Source: a virus. Taken from it: 26,061 nucleotides of DNA. The number at the start of each line of letters is the position of its first letter. Position 1 is the stretch's first letter. Positions 1 to 4,534 of this stretch are shown here, piece by piece. The position numbers were made by a program, and so were the translations under genes. The notes beneath the pieces were generated by a model, which had not been told where the DNA came from, searched no databases, and saw nothing but the letters and a program-made list of their open reading frames with translations. The stretch lies in the IMG/VR virus record IMGVR_UViG_3300013099_000077, positions 1 through 26,061 of that record; one strand, given 5' to 3'.

Positions 1-1
1 A

Positions 2-538
2 GATGATGAAAATGAAGAAAAACGTAAAAAATATCTAAACATTTTAGATACTGTTTTAGAACTTCATGAAGACGAAACTGGAATAATTCATACTGGTAAT
101 TTTAAAATTGCTGAATATTTAGTTAAACATTTAAGTACTCAACGTCGATTTAAAATTTATCATCATAATCCAGAATCTGGTAATGATAGGAATACTGTCA
201 TTGATATGTTTACTAGAGATAATAAACCTAGAATATTGATTAGTCCTAGTATTACTGAAGGTCTCGATTTAAAACATGATAAAGGTAGATTTGCTGTTAT
301 TGCTAAAATTCCTTATGGATATTTAGGTGATGCTTGGATAAAAAGACGTTTAGAAATATCTTCTGAATGGTATTCATGTGAAGCAGCTAAAGATATTATT
401 CAAGGCTGTGGAAGAATCGTAAGATCTTCTGACGATTATGGTACTACATATATCATTGATGAAAGTTGGAATTATTTTTATTATAAAAATAGTCATTTGT
501 TTCCAAAATGGTGGAAACAAGCATATACAAAAATTTAG
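2..538 (+). CDS. DinG/Rad3-like superfamily 2 helicase, C-terminal part (5' end outside window)
   Basis: The reading frame is open from the left edge to the stop, giving the last 178 residues of a longer protein. It shows the second helicase domain of the Rad3/XPD/DinG group: a motif V-like SITEGLDL at about residues 83-90 of the fragment, followed by a hydrophobic strand with a KIPY turn, and a motif VI-like QGCGRIVR at about 134-141. In this family the motif VI arginines contact ATP and couple hydrolysis to 5'-3' DNA unwinding. The Walker motifs and any iron-sulfur cysteines would lie upstream and cannot be checked. A likely role is phage DNA replication, repair or recombination. A different superfamily 2 helicase is possible, but the EGLD plus QGxGRxVR pairing favours the Rad3/DinG type. 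Confidence 0.75.
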   Translation, partial: DDENEEKRKKYLNILDTVLELHEDETGIIHTGNFKIAEYLVKHLSTQRRFKIYHHNPESGNDRNTVIDMFTRDNKPRILISPSITEGLDLKHDKGRFAVIAKIPYGYLGDAWIKRRLEISSEWYSCEAAKDIIQGCGRIVRSSDDYGTTYIIDESWNYFYYKNSHLFPKWWKQAYTKI

Positions 539-546
539 GAAATATT

Positions 547-762
547 ATGGGTGTTATGCCGTGTTCTAGAAAAGATTGTGATAACATATTATGTGACAGA
601 TATGCTACAGGATATGGTTATATTTGTAATATGTGTTTTGATGAAATGGTTGAAAAACAAACAGAAGATTCAGATTTTACAATAGGATCATTTCTATCTT
701 CAAGTAAACATGGTAAAGATTCAGAAATAGATTTAGAAAAAGTTTTTCCGATATCAAATTAA
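547..762 (+). CDS. Small cysteine-rich, probably zinc-binding phage protein (71 aa)
   Basis: The N-terminal half has six cysteines arranged as C-x4-C-x4-C, then about eleven residues on a C-x2-C (ICNMCF), which looks like a small treble-clef or ribbon zinc site. The rest is acidic and probably disordered. The start at 547 is preferred over an upstream ATG at 508 because AGGA lies 7 nt before it and because the 508 start would lie inside the helicase gene. Small proteins with a CDRY...YGYIC..C pattern seem familiar to me from T4-like phages, but no function is known to me. It follows the helicase by 8 nt and is probably cotranscribed with it. Confidence 0.65.
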   Translation: MGVMPCSRKDCDNILCDRYATGYGYICNMCFDEMVEKQTEDSDFTIGSFLSSSKHGKDSEIDLEKVFPISN

Positions 763-764
763 AT

Positions 765-793
765 GTATACTTTTATACTGGATATGATATAAT
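765..793 (+). promoter_or_regulatory. Early-type (sigma70-like) promoter
   Basis: A perfect extended -10 (TGATATAAT, with TATAAT at 788-793) lies 17 bp downstream of GTATAC (765-770). The same 12-base string ATATGATATAAT recurs upstream of the clamp loader gene at 11885-11896, also behind a GT(T)TATAC element. This resembles T4 early promoters, which have a GTTTAC-type -35 and an extended -10. It sits in a 160-nt gap and would drive the cluster of small genes that follows. Confidence 0.6.
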
Positions 794-823
794 AATTTTT
801 TGATACTAAATAAAGATTAAATC

Positions 824-886
824 ATGACTACATTTATATTAATTTTTGTTATTATCGGTTGCATTTGGCTATATTTTGTTAGTTAG
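824..886 (+). CDS. Possible tiny membrane peptide (20 aa)
   Basis: An ATG 31 nt after the -10 box of the early promoter opens a 20-residue frame that is almost entirely hydrophobic (Ile, Leu, Phe, Val and one Trp), enough for a single membrane span. The upstream region has only a weak ribosome binding site (AAAGATTAA). It may be a real small membrane peptide of the early region or a chance frame in AT-rich DNA. The position just behind a promoter and ahead of another membrane protein is the only supporting context. Confidence 0.25.
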   Translation: MTTFILIFVIIGCIWLYFVS

Positions 887-922
887 TATCATTTCATATA
901 ATAGTAAACAAAGGATAAAATT

Positions 923-1144
923 GTGGATACGTTTATATTTTTAATAACCTTTATATCGTTTTTTTGGGTAATATCATTTGTACCATATAACATAATGGTT
1001 ATGCTTAGATCTGTTATACATGATCGAGGATATACATATTCAATATATGATACTATATCTGGTATTACTATTGGTATATTGTTATTATATGGTTCTCCAT
1101 TTTTAACTGGTTTACATGAACTTAAAAGTTTTATAGGATATTAA
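923..1144 (+). CDS. Small membrane protein (73 aa), GTG start
   Basis: The frame starts with GTG, preceded at good distance by AAAGGATAAA, the ribosome binding site style of other genes here. Residues 3-22 and about 44-60 are strongly hydrophobic, separated by a basic stretch containing an Arg-Ser-Val-Ile-His-Asp-Arg segment, so two membrane spans with a positively charged loop are likely. No catalytic motif is visible and I do not recognise a family. It ends 1 nt before the next start and is part of the early small-gene run. Small inner-membrane proteins in such phage regions often modify host physiology, but nothing here shows that directly. Confidence 0.55.
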   Translation: MDTFIFLITFISFFWVISFVPYNIMVMLRSVIHDRGYTYSIYDTISGITIGILLLYGSPFLTGLHELKSFIGY

Positions 1145-1145
1145 C

Positions 1146-1349
1146 ATGTTAGAATATTCAAACGAAAAACCCACTGAACCTGGATTATATCTTTGGAAAG
1201 AAGAAGAAAATGGACGACCATTCCATATTCTTGCTTCTGTTAGAATTAAAGATGGGGTAGTATATGTTAATCTTTTATTAGATGTAGATCAATTCAAATT
1301 TGATCCAATGGATGAAACTGCTGATAGGTGGTGGTGTAAAGTAGCATGA
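1146..1349 (+). CDS. Conserved-looking small phage protein (67 aa)
   Basis: A short soluble protein whose N-terminal part carries a PTEPGLYLWK segment and whose C-terminus has paired tryptophans (DRWWCK). PGLY(L/W)W-type openings with a late Trp pair are common in small uncharacterised phage proteins that form a compact beta fold. The following gene repeats the theme (SGWYLYK and FWWLRV), so the two share a module. The stop overlaps the next start by 4 nt (ATGA), indicating translational coupling. No biochemical role can be assigned. Confidence 0.6.
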   Translation: MLEYSNEKPTEPGLYLWKEEENGRPFHILASVRIKDGVVYVNLLLDVDQFKFDPMDETADRWWCKVA

Positions 1350-1741
1350 TTAGAATAGGTGATAAATTACGATTAAAATTTGATATAGCTGGCCAAGGTA
1401 TTGTTGCTACAGAACATTTTGGACCTAGAATATTAGGTTATAGAAACTCAATTGTTGAAGTTATTGATTATGATAGTGGTACAAATTTTTATTCTGTTAT
1501 AGATGAAAAAAATACCAAAATGAATATATTGCCGCATCAATTTCAGCAAATATTTGTTATACCAGATTTTGAACAAATGTTACCATATCAGTCTGGTTGG
1601 TATCTATATAAAACTGCGTTTGATGTAAGTCCTACATATTGTAAATTAGATTTTAGAGATGGAGAATTGCAAATCGCTTCAGGTGATACGGGTTATCCAA
1701 TTGATAAAATGGGTAGTTTTTGGTGGCTACGAGTAGGATGA
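1346..1741 (+). CDS. Two-part small phage protein (131 aa), function unknown
   Basis: The first about 75 residues resemble a small beta-barrel-like segment beginning MIRIGDKLRLKFDI. The next gene also opens with a similar phrase (FVVGDHVRIKHDI). The second half, from about residue 80, repeats the module of the preceding gene: YQSGWYLYK near its start and GSFWWLRVG at its end. The gene thus looks like a fusion of the two neighbouring types. It overlaps both neighbours by 4 nt through ATGA junctions. I do not recognise an enzymatic motif; the assignment as a real gene rests on codon continuity, packing and the shared modules. Confidence 0.6.
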   Translation: MIRIGDKLRLKFDIAGQGIVATEHFGPRILGYRNSIVEVIDYDSGTNFYSVIDEKNTKMNILPHQFQQIFVIPDFEQMLPYQSGWYLYKTAFDVSPTYCKLDFRDGELQIASGDTGYPIDKMGSFWWLRVG

Positions 1742-1989
1742 TTAAATTTGTAGTAGGAGATCATGTTAGAATTAAACATGATATTAATGATGCGCCATCA
1801 GGAGATAGTCCTGGATGTTTATGTGCTAGAGCCGGCGATCTTTTAAGAGTTGCTAAAGTTAATGATGATGGTGTTATATATCCATTATATGTCGCACATT
1901 TTGGGGTTAAAGATAAAAGTTTTGGAGTTTATCCTTACGAAATTTACAAAGATATAAATAGTAATTTAAAACACAAAAGGATAAAATGA
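1738..1989 (+). CDS. Small phage protein sharing the GDxxRIKxDI module (83 aa)
   Basis: The ATG at 1738 is chosen over an upstream TTG at 1720 because it forms the same 4-nt ATGA overlap seen at the two preceding junctions. The N-terminus (VGDHVRIKHDI) matches the start of the previous protein (IGDKLRLKFDI), and the middle region with G-D-L-L-R-V-A-K-V looks like the strands of a small beta barrel (SH3-like or KOW-like) seen in proteins that regulate or bind nucleic acids. That fold guess is weak. The gene ends 4 nt into the next one, which has its own AAAAGGATAAA ribosome binding site. Confidence 0.55.
   Translation: MIKFVVGDHVRIKHDINDAPSGDSPGCLCARAGDLLRVAKVNDDGVIYPLYVAHFGVKDKSFGVYPYEIYKDINSNLKHKRIK
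1953..1960 (+). promoter_or_regulatory. Possible T4-type late promoter (weak)
   Basis: TATAAATA lies inside the end of the preceding gene, with a predicted start about 20 nt before the ATG at 1986. In DNA this AT-rich several copies are expected by chance per strand, so an intragenic copy alone is weak evidence. Confidence 0.2.
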
Positions 1990-2414
1990 AAACTTTTCAA
2001 AGGTTAATGGCTTTTAGCACAACATTAACTAAACTTGCTGCTCAGACACACTATTATGATTTTTCTAAAACATACAAAGTGGGTAGAATTCACATTGCTT
2101 ACTCAAATATGGAAAAACTGGTTAAAGAAGAACCAATTCAATTAGAATTGTTAACTCCAAGACAATTAAAAATTTTACAATTTGATTATAGTATCCAAAA
2201 TGGTTTATATATCATACCTTTATATTTAAGACATTTATTACCTGAAAATTTATATGTATATGAAAAATATACTAAAGAGAAAGGTTTAATTACAGATTTT
2301 GCAAATTTAAATAAAGTTGGAGTTATACCATATTCAATCGAATATAAACCAGAAGGTTTATCTGAAGGATTTTTCTTCTACTTAAGACATGGATATTTTC
2401 CAGATGATACATAA
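1986..2414 (+). CDS. Hypothetical phage protein (142 aa)
   Basis: Opens with a strong AAAAGGATAAA ribosome binding site 3 nt from ATG. The protein is soluble and mixed in charge, with a helical N-terminus, a central LLTPRQLKILQFDYSI segment and a conserved-looking C-terminal part rich in Tyr and Phe ending in FFFYLRHGYFPDD. I do not recognise the family and see no metal or nucleotide site. The next small gene begins 11 nt before its stop. It belongs to the same run of early-type small genes. Confidence 0.5.
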   Translation: MKTFQRLMAFSTTLTKLAAQTHYYDFSKTYKVGRIHIAYSNMEKLVKEEPIQLELLTPRQLKILQFDYSIQNGLYIIPLYLRHLLPENLYVYEKYTKEKGLITDFANLNKVGVIPYSIEYKPEGLSEGFFFYLRHGYFPDDT

Positions 2415-2559
2415 AGATTTAACACTAAACGAAATAAAAGCTGAAAAATGGCTTAAAGAAAACCACATTATGGTAACAAGAAATAATATCTCTAAACTTG
2501 CTCAATTGTTACATCAGCATGAAATAGAGATGATGGCTAAAATTACAACACACAAATAA
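2404..2559 (+). CDS. Hypothetical small protein (51 aa)
   Basis: A 51-residue frame starts at ATG 2404 inside the end of the preceding gene and ends 4 nt before the next start, filling what would otherwise be a 149-nt gap. The protein is amphipathic and predicted helical, with alternating Leu/Ile and Lys/Glu and a Q-L-L-H-Q-H stretch, and ends with a basic tail. No family is recognised. The fit between both neighbours and the helical pattern support it as a real gene; the ribosome binding site is weak. Confidence 0.45.
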   Translation: MIHKDLTLNEIKAEKWLKENHIMVTRNNISKLAQLLHQHEIEMMAKITTHK

Positions 2560-2563
2560 AATT

Positions 2564-2776
2564 ATGTCAGTTATACAGCGTGATCAATTAATACCGGGTT
2601 TTTATCATATTTATAATCAATTTGAAGATGAACCCGTTTTGGTTCAATATTATCATAATAGCGATGCTAGATCTTGGGGATTTGGATTTAATATTCATGA
2701 TGGATCTGGTTTTTTACCGATTTCAGATGTTTCTTTAGATACTATTATTAAAAAAGTAGAAATTAAAGAATTATGA
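2564..2776 (+). CDS. Hypothetical small phage protein (70 aa)
   Basis: A compact, probably beta-rich protein with the opening IPGFYHIYNQFEDEPVLVQY, which resembles the P-G-x-Y openings of the genes at 1146 and 1346, followed by a W-G-F-G-F strand. This suggests another member or distant relative of the same small-protein module. The stop overlaps the next gene by 4 nt (ATGA). No catalytic residues are apparent. Confidence 0.5.
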   Translation: MSVIQRDQLIPGFYHIYNQFEDEPVLVQYYHNSDARSWGFGFNIHDGSGFLPISDVSLDTIIKKVEIKEL

Positions 2777-3006
2777 TTAAAGAAATTGTTAATATTGATG
2801 GCAGTGTAATTGAAATCGAAGAGTTAGTTAGACCTACTTCAAATAGAGTAATTGGATATGGTACCTGGTTAACTCAAGGATCTGAAGAAAATCCTACTGA
2901 ATATTATATTGGATATCATGACTTAGATTTATATATTAAAGGTTTACAAAAAGCCCAAGCTGAAATAAAAACTTTAATGGATAAAAGAGAAAATGACTCC
3001 AATTGA
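2773..3006 (+). CDS. Hypothetical small phage protein (77 aa)
   Basis: Starts in a 4-nt ATGA overlap with the preceding gene. The first about 50 residues look like alternating strands (IKEIVNIDGSVIEIEEL; YYIGYHD), and the last 25 form a charged helix (Lys, Gln, Glu, Arg). Fold and function are unknown. The next gene starts 14 nt before its stop, in another frame. Position in an unbroken run of coupled genes is the main support. Confidence 0.5.
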   Translation: MIKEIVNIDGSVIEIEELVRPTSNRVIGYGTWLTQGSEENPTEYYIGYHDLDLYIKGLQKAQAEIKTLMDKRENDSN

Positions 3007-3232
3007 AGTATTTTATAAAATTTTTTTAGGATCTGAATTCGAAGGTTGTGTATTATCTGATAATGGAGAAGCCTGGTTAAGATGGGATATTGATGATTGT
3101 GATCCTAAAGAACAAAGCGACGAATATTATTTTTTAATGGATAGATTAAAAGATTTTGGAACAACAATAACAGAAGCCCAGATAGAACATGACTGTATAT
3201 CTGGAACATTAGCAATAATAAGTGAAAAATAA
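2993..3232 (+). CDS. Hypothetical acidic small phage protein (79 aa)
   Basis: The protein is strongly acidic, with an N-terminal helix (PIEVFYKIFLG), a central W-L-R-W-D-I-D-D-C-D segment and a C-terminal amphipathic part. Small acidic phage proteins sometimes act as DNA mimics or as inhibitors of host proteins, but nothing specific is visible. It overlaps the preceding gene by 14 nt and is followed after 2 nt by another short acidic gene. Confidence 0.5.
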   Translation: MTPIEVFYKIFLGSEFEGCVLSDNGEAWLRWDIDDCDPKEQSDEYYFLMDRLKDFGTTITEAQIEHDCISGTLAIISEK

Positions 3233-3234
3233 AA

Positions 3235-3381
3235 ATGGACAACATGGACGATGCGTGCAAAAATCTACAAGAAGTAGATATAGAACCAGAACAAAAAGAA
3301 TTTAATATACAAGAAAAATATTTTTTCTGTGATATAGAACATTCTAATTATTCGGAATCTTGGGTACTAAGCAATAATTAA
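3235..3381 (+). CDS. Hypothetical acidic small protein (48 aa), end of the plus-strand run
   Basis: A 48-residue acidic frame starts 2 nt after the preceding stop and ends exactly where the minus-strand tail gene region ends, with the two stop codons overlapping (3378-3381). It is rich in Asp and Glu, with a YFFCDIEH segment. No family is recognised. It fills the gap before the convergent gene without leaving a spacer or a visible terminator. Confidence 0.4.
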   Translation: MDNMDDACKNLQEVDIEPEQKEFNIQEKYFFCDIEHSNYSESWVLSNN

Positions 3382-3608
3382 TAAACTGGATTAGGTTTAT
3401 CCTTTTCTACATCAAGTCGTCTATCGATGAATGACGAGATTAAATCTCGTTCACCTGGTGTTCTAAACATCATATCATCATATGATAATGCACCCCTCAT
3501 AAAATAACACAGAGATATAACACTGTTAACTATATTTTCAGATTCTTTGGAAAGAGATTGAAACAATTCTGCTACTATTTCTTTATTACCTGAGCTTAGT
3601 TGCCGAAA
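3378..3608 (-). CDS. Probable -1 frameshift extension of the gp26-like tail protein
   Basis: This minus-strand frame is open across the end of the gp26-like gene but has no ATG or GTG start with a ribosome binding site. The first possible start is a TTG at 3564-3566 without one. Reading through a -1 slip at the T9 run (3606-3614), the fused protein would be about 351 residues: about 276 shared residues plus about 75 new ones. The extension contains YFMRGALSYDDMM and TPGERDLISSFIDRRL segments typical of helical tail-chaperone C-termini in T4-like phages. This parallels the G/GT arrangement in which a minor frameshifted product helps load the tape measure protein. The tape-measure-like gene is the divergent neighbour. 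Alternatively it could be a separately translated small gene starting at TTG. Confidence 0.65.
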   Translation of the reverse strand, partial: FRQLSSGNKEIVAELFQSLSKESENIVNSVISLCYFMRGALSYDDMMFRTPGERDLISSFIDRRLDVEKDKPNPVY

Positions 3609-4432
3609 AAAAAACTGATTGGATTGATTTCGCTTGTCACATCAACTTCTTTTTTACAATCTTTGCATACTATTGTAGTTTTGAAATCAGTGCCCCAATC
3701 AGCAATACCTTCAATAATTTCTTTTATTTCGGTTATTTGGATAGGATTTAAAATTGCAAGCCATTCAACTATCATTTTCTTATCAACAATTTCATCAACT
3801 GCATCTATCATAGAAGCAATACTATTTAAAATATCTTTAGCTAATTCTTCTTCATTCATTTCAGTATCATCTAATGCTGCTTGATAAATTTTTAAAGCTG
3901 GTAAAAATCTAGGCGGCGATATTTTAAGAATTTGATTATTTTTAAGAGTTCTAGTATAGTCAGTTGTAGTACTAGTTGGATCCATTTTAACTGTATTAGA
4001 TATAAATGCGTTCATATCTAATGTATAGTTATGAGATTTAGCTTTTTCACATGTGTGAATAAATTCAATTTCTGAAGTATTACCAAATGAAATCTTACGT
4101 AAAGCTGTTAATATAAAGTCAACATCTTTCGCTAATAATTCCATCGGTCTATTAATCTGAGGAATACACCTTTTAAATACTTCTTCAATGGCTGTACCAG
4201 AATATAATTTTTCAGGAGATTTTAAAATAATTTCATCCAATGTCACCATTGGCATTATATAAATTTCGCCATTTTCTACATCATCTGATACTTCACCATT
4301 TTTATAAAATAAACCTAATGAAGGTAGGGTGAACGTTTCGCCTGGTATTCTAGCTCGTTCTAATAAAGGATTTACTACTTTTATTTCTTTTACTTCTGGT
4401 ATTATTTTTTCTACTACTACATCATCTAACAT
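3596..4432 (-). CDS. T4 gp26-like baseplate/tail assembly protein (278 aa)
   Basis: The protein has the layout of the T4 base plate protein family (gp26/gp51 group): an N-terminal RIPGETFTLPSLGLFY segment with a G-E-x-Y-I-M-P-M-(V/T)-T strand near residues 80-90, a long helical middle, and a C-terminal CKDC motif (C256, C259) followed by NPISFF. The C-x2-C then P-x-x-FF ending is characteristic of these proteins, which help build the tail hub and load the tape measure. It is transcribed divergently from the tape-measure-like gene, behind its own late promoter (4466-4473, minus) and an AGGTT ribosome binding site. The gene ends on a T9 slippery run, so two products are likely. It is the only clear minus-strand gene in the window. 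Confidence 0.7.
   Translation of the reverse strand: MLDDVVVEKIIPEVKEIKVVNPLLERARIPGETFTLPSLGLFYKNGEVSDDVENGEIYIMPMVTLDEIILKSPEKLYSGTAIEEVFKRCIPQINRPMELLAKDVDFILTALRKISFGNTSEIEFIHTCEKAKSHNYTLDMNAFISNTVKMDPTSTTTDYTRTLKNNQILKISPPRFLPALKIYQAALDDTEMNEEELAKDILNSIASMIDAVDEIVDKKMIVEWLAILNPIQITEIKEIIEGIADWGTDFKTTIVCKDCKKEVDVTSEINPISFFFGN
3605..3614 (-). promoter_or_regulatory. Candidate -1 ribosomal frameshift slippery site
   Basis: On the minus strand the zero-frame codons are AGT TTT TTT TTC GGC AAC TAA, containing T TTT TTT and T TTT TTC heptamers that allow both tRNAs to re-pair after a -1 slip. The zero-frame stop follows two codons after the run, and the -1 frame then stays open for 75 codons. 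I did not find or rule out a stimulatory structure downstream. Confidence 0.6.
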
Positions 4433-4465
4433 TATTTTAACCTATAATATGGATATTATTACAAC

Positions 4466-4473
4466 TATTTATA
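4466..4473 (-). promoter_or_regulatory. T4-type late promoter, minus strand
   Basis: TATTTATA on the plus strand is TATAAATA on the minus strand. The predicted start is about 28 nt before the ATG of the gp26-like gene. It lies in the only divergent intergenic gap (4433-4534), together with a plus-strand copy at 4500-4507. Finding both orientations, each facing a structural gene within about 100 nt, is unlikely by chance. Confidence 0.6.
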
Positions 4474-4499
4474 ATGGTTACCAGTTAATGAACAATTGA

Positions 4500-4507
4500 T
4501 ATAAATA
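4500..4507 (+). promoter_or_regulatory. T4-type late promoter for the tape-measure-like gene
   Basis: A TATAAATA octamer sits in the divergent gap, with the predicted start about 22 nt before the ATG at 4535. It matches the consensus read by phage-modified RNA polymerase with the gp55-type sigma factor and sliding clamp in T4-like phages. It precedes a structural gene, as do those at 7130, 8800 and 14302. Confidence 0.65.
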
Positions 4508-4534
4508 AGTAAATAGATCAATGGATTCATAATC

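Noticed and set aside
508-546. Upstream ATG at 508 for the cysteine-rich gene
   Set aside because: It lies inside the helicase coding region; the ATG at 547 has AGGA at good spacing and begins at the conserved-looking cysteine part.
1720-1737. Upstream TTG start for the gene at 1738
   Set aside because: The ATG at 1738 gives the same ATGA overlap as neighbouring junctions, and the TTG has no better ribosome binding site.
3600-3884. Plus-strand frame opposite the gp26-like gene
   Set aside because: Antisense shadow of a well-supported minus-strand gene; hydrophobic Ser/Ile/Leu composition is typical of shadows in this window.
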